Below, one piece after another: positions 19,984 to 28,005 of a DNA stretch of 64,000 nucleotides; position 1 is the stretch's first letter, and every line of letters begins with the position of its first letter. The DNA comes from Aurantiacibacter luteus. Its GTDB lineage: Bacteria; Pseudomonadota; Alphaproteobacteria; Sphingomonadales; Sphingomonadaceae. Both the position numbers and the translations under genes were made by a program. The stretch is taken from assembly GCF_001010945.1 (NCBI RefSeq), contig NZ_LBHB01000003.1:150311-214310 (forward strand), written 5' to 3'. The notes under the pieces are model-generated. The model searched no databases. It saw only the letters and a list, made by a program, of their open reading frames with translations, and was not told the origin of the DNA.

Positions 19984-20703
19984 ATGGACAAGACATCCCG
20001 AAGGCCGTGGACGGGCGCGCTCGTCGCTTCATCGATGGCCGTGCTGCTGGCTGGCTGCGACACGCAGGCGCCGGCCCCCGAGGCGCCGCCGCAGGCGGAG
20101 GCGCCGCTTGCCGATGACTTGCCCGTGATGGGCCCGCCGCGCACCATCCTCGCTTTCGGCGACAGCCTGTTCGCCGGATATCAGCTGGCCGAGGACGAAG
20201 GCTATCCGGAACGACTGGAAGGCGTGCTGCGGCGGAGCGGGATCGACGCGACGGTCATCGATGCGGGCGTTTCCGGCGACACCACGGCGGCGGGCCGCCA
20301 GCGCATCGCCTTCGTGCTCGACAACCTTCAGGCCATGCCCGATCTTGCCATCGTCGAATTGGGCGGGAACGACCTGCTGCGCGGCATCCAGCCCGCGCAG
20401 ACCCGCGACAACCTCGTCGCCATCCTCGACGAACTGAAGGCACGGGGCGTGCCCGTGATGCTGATGGGGATGCGCGCGCCGCCCAATTACGGGCCGCAGT
20501 ACCAGGCCGATTTCGACGGCCTCTACCCCGCGCTCGCCGAGCAATACGATGCTGCCCTGGTGCCGTTCTTCATGGCACCGCTGGTGGAGGACCCCTCGCT
20601 GGTCCAAGCCGACCGCATCCATCCGACCGCGCAAGGGGTGGAAGCGATGGTGGCGGCGACCGTCGATACCGTGGTCGAGGCCCTGCCCGAAAAAGCCGGC
20701 TAG
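19984..20703 (+). CDS. tesA: periplasmic SGNH esterase/lysophospholipase TesA-like
   Basis: 239-residue GDSL/SGNH hydrolase. The N-terminus has a lipobox-like LLAGC (Cys near 25) and a Pro/Ala-rich linker, so the enzyme is probably a lipoprotein, unlike soluble TesA of E. coli. Block I AFGDSLFAGYQL (nucleophile Ser), block II AGVSGDTTAAG, block III ELGGNDLLRGI and block V ADRIHPTAQG (Asp-x-x-His) are all present. It cleaves acyl esters or thioesters, arylesters or lysophospholipids. Divergent from the YbbA/YbbP pair. Its stop shares CTAG with recF. Confidence 0.9.
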   Translation: MDKTSRRPWTGALVASSMAVLLAGCDTQAPAPEAPPQAEAPLADDLPVMGPPRTILAFGDSLFAGYQLAEDEGYPERLEGVLRRSGIDATVIDAGVSGDTTAAGRQRIAFVLDNLQAMPDLAIVELGGNDLLRGIQPAQTRDNLVAILDELKARGVPVMLMGMRAPPNYGPQYQADFDGLYPALAEQYDAALVPFFMAPLVEDPSLVQADRIHPTAQGVEAMVAATVDTVVEALPEKAG

Positions 20704-21776
20704 ATCCGCTCGGCGCGGCCCTCCGCCACCTGCCAGACAGCCGCTTCGCCGGCGATGCCCTCGAACGGCGCGCGCTCGGTGCCGGTCAGCCAGACCTGCG
20801 TGCCGCTGCTGCGCAGCCTGTCGAACAGCGCCTCGCGCCGCAGCGGATCGAGATGCGCGGCCACCTCGTCGAGCAGCAGCAAGCTCGGCCGGCCGCGCGC
20901 GGCGAGGGCGGCGTGGGCGAGGGTGATGGCGATCAGCATGGCCTTTTGTTCGCCGGTCGAGCACTCGGCGGCGGGCATGGCCTTGCCCTCCATCGTCACC
21001 ACCAGGTCGTCGCGGTGCGGCCCGGCAAGGGTGCGCTGGGCGGCACGGTCGCGGCGGCGATTGCCGGCAAGCTGGGCGCGCAGTTCGCCTTCCTCGCGCG
21101 CGCCTGTGGTCTCCAGCGCGAGCGCAGGGCGCGCGAAGGGCTGGGTGGGCAGGGCGGCCAGTTCGGCCACCAGCGCCTCCACCAGCGCGGCGCGGCCCTG
21201 CGCCAGCATGGCGCCCGCGGCGGCCATCTGAGCTTCGATGGAATCGATCCAGGCGGGGTCGGGCTCGCGCTCATCGGACAGCAGGCGGTTGCGTTCGCGC
21301 AGGGCAGCCTCGTAGCGCGCTGCGTGGCGGGCGTGGGCAGGGTCGAGCGCCACCGCGAGCCGGTCGACGTAGCGCCGCCGGGTGCCCGCGCTGTCGGCAA
21401 ACAGGCGGTCCATTGCCGGGGTCAGCCAGCCGACCGCGAGCCATTCGCCCAGCGCAACCGCGCTGGTTTCCGCGCCGTTGACCTGCACGATCCTGCGGCT
21501 GCCGCGCAGCCCCGTGCCGAGCTGCACCGGCTCGCCGCCGTCGCGCGTCAACAGCCTTGCGCCGATGCCGAAGCCTCCCGCACCGCTCTTGCCGGCCATG
21601 TCGCCGAGAACCGCGCGCCGCAGCCCGCGGCCCGGCGCGAACAGCGATAGCGCCTCGAGCACGTTCGTCTTGCCCGCGCCGTTCTCGCCCACCAGCAGGT
21701 TGAGCTGGCGCGTTTCGTCGAGCCGCGTGTCGGCGTGGTTGCGAAAGGTCGAAAGGGTGATGCGATCGAGCGCCAT
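20700..21776 (-). CDS. recF: DNA replication and repair protein RecF
   Basis: 358-residue SMC-like ATPase that loads RecA at gaps through RecOR. Walker A GENGAGKTN near 31, FRNHADTRLD after the start, LTPAMDRLFADSAGTRRRYVDR, the GPHRDDL motif, the ABC-type signature CSTGEQKAML and Walker B LLLLDEVAAHLD are all visible. The length is normal. recF is not next to dnaN or gyrB here, unlike in many bacteria. It is convergent with tesA. Confidence 0.95.
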   Translation of the reverse strand: MALDRITLSTFRNHADTRLDETRQLNLLVGENGAGKTNVLEALSLFAPGRGLRRAVLGDMAGKSGAGGFGIGARLLTRDGGEPVQLGTGLRGSRRIVQVNGAETSAVALGEWLAVGWLTPAMDRLFADSAGTRRRYVDRLAVALDPAHARHAARYEAALRERNRLLSDEREPDPAWIDSIEAQMAAAGAMLAQGRAALVEALVAELAALPTQPFARPALALETTGAREEGELRAQLAGNRRRDRAAQRTLAGPHRDDLVVTMEGKAMPAAECSTGEQKAMLIAITLAHAALAARGRPSLLLLDEVAAHLDPLRREALFDRLRSSGTQVWLTGTERAPFEGIAGEAAVWQVAEGRAERI

Positions 21777-21902
21777 GAGAGCCCGGCAGCACTAGGCGAG
21801 CCGCTTGAGGGCTGCCAGCCGTTTATGGCAGTCATAAATGTTGGTGAATTTCGCCAACCTGTAGGAGGCGGCCGCCGCGAACATTTCTATCGGATGAACA
21901 GG

Positions 21903-21922
21903 AATGGCAGAATTCTGCCATT
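21903..21922. promoter_or_regulatory. 20-bp palindrome, probable PspF binding site
   Basis: AATGGCAGAATTCTGCCATT is a perfect palindrome centred about 20 bp upstream of the -24 element at 21932. The core TGGCaGAATtCtGCC matches 12 of 15 positions of the site at 36248-36262 next to the psp promoter, which has the same spacing. The shared pattern points to one activator, most likely the PspF encoded at 36337-37365. Confidence 0.6.
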
Positions 21923-21931
21923 CTCTTCATC

Positions 21932-21947
21932 TGGCACGCCTCCTGCA
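21932..21947 (+). promoter_or_regulatory. sigma-54 promoter (-24/-12)
   Basis: TGGCACGCCTCCTGCA matches the consensus TGGCACG-N4-TTGCA except for the first T of the -12 element, with GG and GC exactly ten bases apart. Transcription would start near 21958, about 45 bp before the 42-codon ORF. Only one other promoter of this quality was found in the window, at the psp operon. Confidence 0.75.
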
Positions 21948-22003
21948 ATGCATCCGGCATGGGACGCAATCACGCGGACCCGCCAGAAAAAGGGAAAAAT
22001 GAG

Positions 22004-22132
22004 ATGACCAACACCAACACTTTCGCCACCAAGGTACTCTCGGCCTTCGGCGCACTCGCCATGACGATGACGCTGCTCGTGTCGAGCTTCGCCAATCCCC
22101 ACGCCACCACCGTCGTCGGCCTGCTGGCATGA
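22004..22132 (+). CDS. 42-residue hydrophobic peptide heading a sigma-54 operon
   Basis: Tiny ORF starting MTNTNTFATKVLSAFGALAM, with one hydrophobic segment and ending VVGLLA. It could be a single-pass membrane peptide or a secreted peptide with a signal sequence ending SSFA. A ribosome site (GGGA...GAG) precedes the ATG, and its stop overlaps the start of the PspC-like gene (ATGA). The F-A/S-T/S-K-V pattern before the helix resembles the 51-residue peptide heading the psp operon (36031-36186). Function unknown. Confidence 0.65.
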   Translation: MTNTNTFATKVLSAFGALAMTMTLLVSSFANPHATTVVGLLA

Positions 22133-22338
22133 GCGATATCCGCCCCATCGACACCCGCGCCCCGAGCGGTTTCCGGCTCGACCCCGTGAACGGCAAGCTC
22201 GGCGGCGTGTGCAGCGGCATCGCCAACCGCTTCGAAATCGACCCGCTCTTCGTGCGCCTCGGTTTCGTCATCGCCGGCCTCGCAAGCTTCGGCACGGCGG
22301 CCGTGGTCTACCTCGCGATCTGGCTGCTGGCCCAATAG
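22129..22338 (+). CDS. PspC-domain membrane protein
   Basis: 69 residues made almost entirely of a PspC domain: FRLDPVNGKLGGVCSGIANR, then FEIDPLFVRLGFVI and a hydrophobic helix ending YLAIWLLAQ. PspC proteins sit in the inner membrane and pass envelope-stress signals to PspA. It lacks the cytoplasmic tail of the main PspC (34521-34904). It is translationally coupled to the 42-residue peptide and driven by the sigma-54 promoter at 21932. The context puts it in a second Psp operon, unlinked to pspA. Confidence 0.88.
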   Translation: MSDIRPIDTRAPSGFRLDPVNGKLGGVCSGIANRFEIDPLFVRLGFVIAGLASFGTAAVVYLAIWLLAQ

Positions 22339-22401
22339 GCCGGCAGCCCTCGCGGCCCCTCCATTGCGCCAGACGCAAACTTCGCTAAGTGCCTGTCCCA
22401 C

Positions 22402-22478
22402 GCGCCCGTAGTTCAACTGGATAGAGCACGAGCCTTCTAAGCTTGGAGTTGCAGGTTCGAGTCCTGCCGGGCGCGCCA
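22402..22478 (+). tRNA. tRNA-Arg (anticodon TCT)
   Basis: Acceptor GCGCCCG pairs with CGGGCGC, discriminator G, CCA encoded at 22476-22478. The anticodon loop CTTCTAA gives TCT, reading AGA; the T-loop GGTTCGAGTCC is standard. The segment downstream to 24.19 kb is gene-poor and contains a broken gene, so this tRNA may once have served as an insertion site. No copy of its 3' end was found at the far side of that segment. Confidence 0.95.
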
Positions 22479-22545
22479 TATTTCCAGGGCTTAGGCGTTA
22501 CCTCGCGATCTTTGAGGTAACGCATAGGTAACTGGGGCTGGTGCG

Positions 22546-23124
22546 ATGTTTGAGCTTACACAGGCTTACGGCAAAGAAATTTTCGCCGTCGCGATTGTCG
22601 TTTTTGGCTTCGCGCTCAATCGCGTTTTCCGTCTTCGCCCGAAACTTAGCTACAGCGTGCGTCACGCTTCAGCCTATCCAGTGGCAGAGCCGCTAGTCGA
22701 TCAATCCGGGCAAGTTCTCCAAACGTCGCAAATTGTGCGCACCGCCTCAATTGTCGCTGGCAATACCGGTTTGCAGGCAGCATCGAACGTCGAATTTACC
22801 TTCAATTGGAAGCCGCCAATTTTCACTGTCTTTCCAGGCCGAACTTTCGAAACGGAAGTCGACGAGATGAACCGCTGGTGCCTTCGCTAAAAAAGCCTCG
22901 CTCCCGGCGAGAATTTCGTCATCGAGATTCTAAGCATCAATCAGGATTTGCCGCTCTTGTCCGCTATGCGAAGCGACGAGGCTGAGGGCCGACTGGTGAC
23001 GATGATGCCGCAGCGTGTCTATCCCGTGTGGATGCAGAGAGGGTTTGGCGCGATCTTCCTGCTAGGCCTTTGTAGCGTGCTTTATCTTTTCGCGCTTTTG
23101 ATCGAGTGGATCGCGACAGGCTGA
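22546..23124 (+). pseudogene. membrane protein gene interrupted by an in-frame stop
   Basis: The frame from ATG 22546 encodes an N-terminal helix (IFAVAIVVFGFALNRVF) and a soluble domain up to a TAA at 22888-22890. Reading straight through the stop in the same frame gives SLAPGENFVIEIL and a domain that ends in a C-terminal helix (FGAIFLLGLCSVLYLFALLIEW) and TGA at 23122. Uninterrupted, the product would be 192 residues with a helix at each end. A nonsense change is the simplest explanation. Codon use is less GC-biased than in the neighbours, suggesting acquisition. No family recognised. Confidence 0.6.
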
Positions 23125-23172
23125 GGCGGCGACCATCTTGCCCACCTGTTCCCGTTGTGTTCTTAGACGCGC

Positions 23173-23400
23173 ATGGGCAGCAAGCGACTTGATTCTCTCG
23201 GTGACTATCTCCGCCACCACTACACGCTGAGGGTCGATTGTCGGGGCTGCAAGAAAGTCTCGATCCTCCAGCCGCTCGTCCTGCTGGAGCTATGCCAGAA
23301 ACGCGGCTGGGGCCATCAGATGCGCGAAGTGGAGCGGCGCTTGAAGTGTGGCAGTTGTGGCGGTCGGGACGTTAGGATCGGGCCAGGGTTCGGCGGCTAG
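23173..23400 (+). CDS. small zinc-ribbon-like protein
   Basis: 75 residues with two CxxC-type pairs: C-RGC near 24-27 and CGSC near 60-63, the spacing of a zinc ribbon. The sequence is basic and probably binds nucleic acid or works as a structural zinc protein. It has no recognisable partner; it lies in the gene-poor patch after tRNA-Arg. Similar short zinc-ribbon ORFs occur in alphaproteobacterial accessory regions. The GTG/ATG choice is not an issue because ATG 23173 is the only good start. Confidence 0.6.
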   Translation: MGSKRLDSLGDYLRHHYTLRVDCRGCKKVSILQPLVLLELCQKRGWGHQMREVERRLKCGSCGGRDVRIGPGFGG

Positions 23401-23686
23401 GTAAGCTCAATTGGCGATCAGCTAGTGCGCGCGGGCGTGGCGCGGATGTGGAGTGGGCGGCGGGAGCCCTAGTGCTGACCGTTGCGAAGATAAGTTTCGC
23501 CGACGGAGAATTAGGAAGTCAGCGAGAAGGATCCATCAACTGGGACGCCAAACAAACCGCGAACTGCGTCCGTGTCATCGGCATCGATTATGGCTGGCGT
23601 AGTCCACTCGCCTTTCGTCTTGGCTTCCATCGCTCATCCTTTCGTCGCGAGAATATAGTCTGCAAGCGGACCCCAAGGGAGTCAAG

Positions 23687-23776
23687 ATGACCGGCCCTAA
23701 CCGAATGGCCTTGTCCGCCTCGGTCACCCTCGCCCTGCTGGCGGTGGCGTTTATCGCGATGGCGGAGTTGAGTTGA
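23687..23776 (+). CDS. 29-residue putative membrane peptide
   Basis: Very short ORF, MTGPNRMALSASVTLALLAV onward, forming a single hydrophobic helix and ending MAELS. AAGGGAG lies eight bases upstream of the ATG, a good ribosome site. It stands alone in a region where I see no other convincing gene. Support is the ribosome site plus a clean transmembrane helix, so the call is tentative. Confidence 0.35.
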   Translation: MTGPNRMALSASVTLALLAVAFIAMAELS

Positions 23777-24186
23777 AATCGCGAGCTTGATCGTTTGAAT
23801 AGCCTTTACGCAGCCTCCAGCCACCGGAAGCCATCGCCTAGGGGAACCTCGTCAAACTCGCCGTCAATCAGGCGCGGTTGCCTATGCTCCACACCTCGCT
23901 CGGCAGAGACTCGGGTCTCCACAATGTCGCTTGCCGGGTCACTGCGCGCCCGCTGCGGGCGGCCTTGCGGCCTTGCAGGCCGAGCCCGATTTCGTGTCGG
24001 GGCCTTTTACACCCGTCTTCGGAGCCAGGGTTTCGCTAACCATCGTCTTCCGCCCAAATCCGCGCCTGCGCGTATTTGGCACGGCGCGTGCAATGTATTG
24101 GGTGTCTTCGATCGAGGCGGGACTTTTTCTCTGGTCCCCACCAAGTCTCCGGGTCCCGCCTCCCCGAAGCCCCTCCTGAAAATCCG
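23777..24186. other. region without a recognisable gene
   Basis: Both strands contain open frames here, but none shows a known domain or a good start. Composition is uneven, with an arm-like GCCTTGCGGCCTTGCAGGCC stretch near 23960-23990. It may be a decayed remnant of an inserted sequence after tRNA-Arg. I see no tRNA duplication, transposase or terminator. Confidence 0.4.
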
Positions 24187-24804
24187 CTAGCGTCGTCCGG
24201 CCCAAGGCTCGTCCGTGCGCGTCACGCGCATTTCATCGGGGAATGGGCGGCAGAGGAGATGGGCGGCATCGGGCGAGCCATCCAGCCAGTCGGCCCAGTC
24301 GTCGCGGCGCAGGATCACCGGCATCCGGTCGTGCACGCCTTGCACGTACTGGCACGCCTCGGTCATCACCATCGTGTAGGCCGCGCCCCATTCCGCCGTG
24401 GGGCGCCACAGCCCGGCAACCGCAAACAAACCTTCATCAGGCATGGCGAACCAGGTGCGCGTCTTGCCGCCTTTGGGCCCCTCCGCCTCGGCAAAGGCGC
24501 TGACCGGGATGAGGCAGCGCCGCTCCCGGAAGCTCGGCGCCCAGAAACCGCTGCCGAGCTTGTCCGCGCGGGCGTTGTTGACCGGCTTGGGCTTCAGCGG
24601 CTGGCCCTTTGCGCCTTTCATCTGTAGCGGGAAGCCCCAGACCATCTGTTGCAGCCTGCCCTCAGCCAGCACCATGCCGGGGTAGCCGGGATAGACAGTC
24701 TCGGGCGCGTTGCCCGCGGGCGCGACCTCAAGGTCCTGCGCGATGGCGGTGAAGAAATGCGCCACCTCGTCCTGCGACTTCGTCATGCGATAGAGGTTGC
24801 ACAT
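24187..24804 (-). CDS. SOS response-associated protein, HMCES/YedK family
   Basis: 205-residue SRAP domain protein that crosslinks to abasic sites in single-stranded DNA. The catalytic Cys2 directly follows the initiator (MCNLYR). The DNA-binding NARAD (NNARADK), the catalytic Glu in SAFAEAEG and the His in GVHDRMPVIL are all present. Cys2 forms a thiazolidine with the AP site, protecting it from error-prone processing. The gene stands alone; no LexA box was recognised. The stop lies at the border of the gene-poor patch. Confidence 0.93.
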   Translation of the reverse strand: MCNLYRMTKSQDEVAHFFTAIAQDLEVAPAGNAPETVYPGYPGMVLAEGRLQQMVWGFPLQMKGAKGQPLKPKPVNNARADKLGSGFWAPSFRERRCLIPVSAFAEAEGPKGGKTRTWFAMPDEGLFAVAGLWRPTAEWGAAYTMVMTEACQYVQGVHDRMPVILRRDDWADWLDGSPDAAHLLCRPFPDEMRVTRTDEPWAGRR

Positions 24805-24814
24805 GGGCCGGTGC

Positions 24815-25696
24815 CTACTCGCCCCTGACGTAGCCCGCTTCGGCGGCGGGGACGGGCGGGGCGATCATGCCGCCTGCCATGGGCCAGATCTCGTCGCCCG
24901 TGACCACCCCCAGGCTCATCGGCAGCAGGGTGGAGATGAAGGCGTGGATCTCGTTGGGAGCGGTGCCGCCCCTATAGTCGGTGACATAGACGTTCATCGC
25001 CGTGTCCGCCGACGTATCCCAGGTCACGACCTCGCAGGTGTCGGTCAGCAGCACCGGGGTGCCGTCGATCCCGAAGGCGTCGAAGGCGACGCGGAAGTGC
25101 TTGCCGAGCGGGATCGCGCCCGCCTCGATCGGGCCGTTGAGGAGATAGGCGTCGAAGCTGCCATCCTCGCGCGGCGGCAGGACGATAGTCGAAAAGGCGA
25201 CGACGTCGGCCTCGCCGCTGGTGCAGAAACTGCGATTGCCCGCGGCGATGACCGCACGCGGGGCGAACATCCGCGCCTGCGCCATCGCGCTGGCCTGTCC
25301 GTCGAGCAGCGGGGCATCGGCGGGCAAATGAAGAACTTCGGACAGGATCTCGCCGTTCGAAATCTCGTATTCGGCGAGCGCGACCAGCGGCGCATCCTCG
25401 CCCTCGGCTCCGGCACCTTCGCGGCGGCCCACGATCACCGTGTCCCACACGCCCGGCGCATCGCCCGGCATGGCGATCGCGCCCATGTAGCCTGCGGTGA
25501 TCGCACCTTCGGTCATCCCGGCATACTGCCGCTGGGCGAGGGCAGTGGCGTCCTGGACGTCGGCCATCAGCCGCCCGGTCTCCTCCGCCTTGCGCGCCAG
25601 TTCGGAACGCGCGGCGAGGTCGGGCACCTCCTGCGCGAACAGGGGCGCTGCGGGCACGGCGAGCGCCAGCGCGGCGACTGTGAGCAATCGGTACAT
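24815..25696 (-). CDS. secreted protein of unknown function
   Basis: 293 residues. The signal peptide (MYRLLTVAALALAV, cleavage after LFAQ) is followed by a helical segment with many Arg/Glu (LAARSELARKAEETGRLMAD) and then a mostly beta region with two cysteines (SFCTSG, TDTCEV) that could pair. I recognise no domain. The ATG at 25696 has GGGAG six bases upstream; a GTG two codons earlier is an alternative. It lies 10 bp downstream of a gap from HMCES on the same strand, but no functional link is apparent. Confidence 0.7.
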   Translation of the reverse strand: MYRLLTVAALALAVPAAPLFAQEVPDLAARSELARKAEETGRLMADVQDATALAQRQYAGMTEGAITAGYMGAIAMPGDAPGVWDTVIVGRREGAGAEGEDAPLVALAEYEISNGEILSEVLHLPADAPLLDGQASAMAQARMFAPRAVIAAGNRSFCTSGEADVVAFSTIVLPPREDGSFDAYLLNGPIEAGAIPLGKHFRVAFDAFGIDGTPVLLTDTCEVVTWDTSADTAMNVYVTDYRGGTAPNEIHAFISTLLPMSLGVVTGDEIWPMAGGMIAPPVPAAEAGYVRGE

Positions 25697-25736
25697 GGAC
25701 ACTCCCTCGGAACGCGGTCTGCGAGGGCCGTTGGGA

Positions 25737-26066
25737 TCAGTCCGCCTTGGCGACCTGCTTTTCCTCGAGCAGCTGCTGCAGCTCGCCGGCCTCGAACATC
25801 TCCATCATGATGTCGCTTCCGCCGATGAACTCACCCTTGACGTAGAGCTGGGGGATGGTCGGCCAGTCGGAAAAGGTCTTGATCCCCTGGCGGATTTCCT
25901 GGTCCTGCAGCACGTCGACGCTCTCGAAAGCCACGTTGCAGTGGTCGAGGATGGACACTGCGCGGTTGGAAAAGCCGCACTGCGGGAACAGCGGCGTGCC
26001 CTTCATGAACAGGACCACGTCCGCATCGTTGACGATCTTGCCGATCCGCTCGTTTGCTTCGCTCAT
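25737..26066 (-). CDS. grxD: monothiol glutaredoxin, Grx4/GrxD family
   Basis: 109 residues with the monothiol active site CGFS (PQCGFSNRAV), the glutathione-binding WPTIPQLYV and GGSDIMMEM motifs. Grx4 proteins carry a bridging [2Fe-2S] cluster and form hetero-complexes with BolA, which is encoded just upstream (26102-26335). The pair serves iron-sulfur trafficking and iron sensing. The ATG at 26066 is chosen; a GTG three codons upstream is in frame. Likely an operon with bolA and the zeta-subunit gene. Confidence 0.96.
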   Translation of the reverse strand: MSEANERIGKIVNDADVVLFMKGTPLFPQCGFSNRAVSILDHCNVAFESVDVLQDQEIRQGIKTFSDWPTIPQLYVKGEFIGGSDIMMEMFEAGELQQLLEEKQVAKAD

Positions 26067-26101
26067 CGCACTCACCCGTAATGGAAATTTCGTATGGCGG
26101 G

Positions 26102-26335
26102 TCAGTTGGGGATACTGGTGTGCAGTTGCAAGGCGTGCAGCTCTCCGCCCATGCGTCCGCCGAGCGCGGCAAAGACCATCTTGTGCTGCGCCACGCGGGT
26201 CTTGCCGGCGAACTGGGCGCTGGTCACGCGGGCGAGCCAGTGGTCGTTATCGTCCACCAGCGGCTCGATCGCCACCTCGGCATCGGGGATGGCGGCCTTG
26301 ATGAGCGCCTCGATCTCGGCGGCGGGCATGGGCAT
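26102..26335 (-). CDS. BolA-family protein
   Basis: 77-residue BolA/YrbA-type protein with a class II KH-like fold. The conserved region is GKTRVAQHKMVFAALGG, containing the cluster-ligand histidine, and the C-terminal LHALQLHT. BolA proteins of this group partner with monothiol glutaredoxins in Fe-S transfer. The gene order bolA-grxD, on the same strand with 35 bp between, is classical in alphaproteobacteria and supports the pairing. No signal or membrane segment is present. Confidence 0.93.
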   Translation of the reverse strand: MPMPAAEIEALIKAAIPDAEVAIEPLVDDNDHWLARVTSAQFAGKTRVAQHKMVFAALGGRMGGELHALQLHTSIPN

Positions 26336-26344
26336 GACGGGCGC

Positions 26345-26668
26345 TCAGCCCTCGCTCATGAACTGGCGCTTGGCCTCGATCATCTTTTCCTCGACCTGCG
26401 CGCGCACGGTCGCCTCGTCGATATCGCAGCCCGCCTGCGTCAGGTCGCCCACGAGCTTGCGGATGACATCCTCGTCGCCCGCTTCCTCGAAATCGGCCTG
26501 GACGACCGCCTTTTTGTAGGCATCGGTTTCTTCGTGCGTCAGGCCCATCTTTTCCGCCGCCCATTCGCCCAGCAAGCGATTGCGGCGCGCAGCGACCTTG
26601 AAGGCGGTTTCCTGGTCCATGGCGAACTTGGTTTCCTCGCCCTTCTGGCGATCCTTGAAGTCGGTCAT
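26345..26668 (-). CDS. F1-ATPase inhibitor zeta subunit (DUF1476)
   Basis: 107 residues, all helical, starting MTDFKDRQKGEETKFAMDQE, the diagnostic N-terminus of the alphaproteobacterial zeta subunit. In Paracoccus the zeta protein inserts this N-terminal helix into F1 to block ATP hydrolysis. The conserved RNRLLGEWAAEKMG and the DVIRKLVGDL core are present. It lies 9 bp upstream of bolA on the same strand, the conserved zeta-bolA-grx order. The family is confined to alphaproteobacteria, which supports the taxonomic call. Confidence 0.93.
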   Translation of the reverse strand: MTDFKDRQKGEETKFAMDQETAFKVAARRNRLLGEWAAEKMGLTHEETDAYKKAVVQADFEEAGDEDVIRKLVGDLTQAGCDIDEATVRAQVEEKMIEAKRQFMSEG

Positions 26669-26724
26669 GTCGTCGTGTCCTTTTCGGGAGAAGAGAGTGG
26701 CGTACGCGTTAGCGCGGCGGCAGG

Positions 26725-27333
26725 TCAGGCGGCAATACCCGTGCCGCGCGCCACCCACGGCTGGTAACGCGCCTGGTCGCCCTCGAAGCGCGCGATGGCC
26801 TCGTTCGAGGCGAGCGTCAGTCCGACCTCGTCCAGCCCCTCCATCAGGCAATGCTTGCGGAAGGGGTCGATGTCGAAGGCGAAGCGGTCCTGGAACGGCG
26901 TGGTCACCGACTGACTTTCGAGGTCGATGGCGATCGGGTCGGTCAGGGCAACCTCCAGCAATCGGTCCACCGCTTCTTGCGGCAGGGCGACGGTCAGGAT
27001 GCCGTTCTTGAAGGCGTTGCCGGCAAAGATGTCGGAGAAGCTGGGCGCGATGACCGCGCGGATGCCGAGGTCGAGCAGCGCCCAGGCGGCGTGCTCGCGG
27101 CTGGAACCGCAGCCGAAGTTGTCGCCCGCGACCAGGATCGGCGCGTCCGTGAACTCGGGCCGGTCGAAGATGTTGTCGGGGTCGGCGGTGCGGATCGCCT
27201 CGAACGCACCGCGCCCCAGTCCTTCGCGGCTGACGGTCTTGAGCCAGCGCGCGGGGATGATGAGATCGGTGTCGATGTTCTTGCGCCCGAACGGTATCGC
27301 GCGTCCTTCCACACTGACCAGCCCCTCGGCCAT
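26725..27333 (-). CDS. leuD: 3-isopropylmalate dehydratase small subunit
   Basis: 202 residues of the aconitase swivel domain. The motif [18 protein letters not shown], the [17 protein letters not shown] segment and [16 protein letters not shown] are typical. With LeuC it interconverts 2- and 3-isopropylmalate in leucine synthesis. Its ATG overlaps the stop of the 51-residue peptide gene upstream (TGATG). leuC lies 1.5 kb upstream with three other genes in between, an unusual separation. Confidence 0.96.
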   Translation of the reverse strand: MAEGLVSVEGRAIPFGRKNIDTDLIIPARWLKTVSREGLGRGAFEAIRTADPDNIFDRPEFTDAPILVAGDNFGCGSSREHAAWALLDLGIRAVIAPSFSDIFAGNAFKNGILTVALPQEAVDRLLEVALTDPIAIDLESQSVTTPFQDRFAFDIDPFRKHCLMEGLDEVGLTLASNEAIARFEGDQARYQPWVARGTGIAA

Positions 27334-27488
27334 CAGTCGGTCTCCGGCTTCTCGCCGCTGGGGATCGGGCCGGGCTGGGCGGGCTCGGCCTTCTTCTTGC
27401 GCTTGTTCACGTAGAGCAGCGCGGCCGCCACCGCCGCCGATCCGATTGCCGCGCCGATGGCGGCCTTGCCTTTGAGATTGTCGGTCAT
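27333..27488 (-). CDS. 51-residue single-pass membrane peptide
   Basis: [20 protein letters not shown] begins a helix of alanine and small residues, then a basic patch NKRKKKAE and a proline-rich tail. It is predicted to be a small inner-membrane protein with the tail in the cytoplasm. Its stop overlaps the leuD start, and it follows the DNA-glycosylase gene by a few bases, so it is part of the leuC-leuD transcription unit. It resembles the short membrane ORFs annotated as hypothetical in related genomes. Confidence 0.65.
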   Translation of the reverse strand: MTDNLKGKAAIGAAIGSAAVAAALLYVNKRKKKAEPAQPGPIPSGEKPETD

Positions 27489-27495
27489 GGCGGAT

Positions 27496-28005
27496 TCAAT
27501 GCGCCGGGCCGGGCGACGTTTCAAGGAAATCGCGCAATCGCCGCCAATGCTTTTCCTTTTCGGCAAGCGGCATGGCGGCAAAGGCGGGGCTGGACGAAGG
27601 CAGGGCGACCCGCTGCACCGGCGAGCCCGCGAGCAGCTTCTCCCCAATAGTCTCCGCCTTGCGACCGTTGAAGGCGACTGCGCCAAGGTCCGGCAAGCTC
27701 GCGACGAGGTCGGCAAGCGGATTGAACTCGGCCTCGCGAATGGCGGCATCGAGCGAGCCCTCGCGCCGGGCCGAGGCGACCACGTCCCACAGCGCTATGC
27801 GGTGCGCTGCGAGGGCGGCGAGACGGGTAGTGTAGTCGATTGCGACGAGGTCGGTATCGATGGCCAGGCCGACGAGGTGCCAGAAACGGTTCTGCGGGTG
27901 GGCGTAATACTGTCCCGCCTCGAGCGAGCGTGTCCCCGGCAGGCTGCCGAGGATCAGCAGCCGAGCATCCGGCCGGGCGACGGGCGGGAAACTTCTCGCC
28001 CTAAT
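27496..28005 (-). CDS. uracil/hypoxanthine-DNA glycosylase (UDG family 6-like)
   Basis: About 169 residues. Motif LLILGSLPGTRSLEAGQYYA then HPQNRFWHLVG near the N-terminus matches hypoxanthine-DNA glycosylases of the UDG superfamily, and LPSSSPAF near the C-terminus is the second motif. Such enzymes remove deaminated adenine (hypoxanthine). The frame has no ATG, GTG or TTG before GTG 27783, which would delete motif 1. The likely initiator is ATT at 28003-28005, overlapping the stop of the upstream gene. Length and homology argue against the short form. Confidence 0.7.
   Translation of the reverse strand: MRARSFPPVARPDARLLILGSLPGTRSLEAGQYYAHPQNRFWHLVGLAIDTDLVAIDYTTRLAALAAHRIALWDVVASARREGSLDAAIREAEFNPLADLVASLPDLGAVAFNGRKAETIGEKLLAGSPVQRVALPSSSPAFAAMPLAEKEKHWRRLRDFLETSPGPAH

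Noticed and set aside
23448..23690. 80-codon ORF before the 29-residue peptide
   Set aside because: No domain, no good ribosome site, and its codon use looks random.
22402..24186. Insertion of a complete mobile element at tRNA-Arg
   Set aside because: No integrase, no transposase and no duplicated tRNA end; only decay-like sequence and one broken gene are visible.
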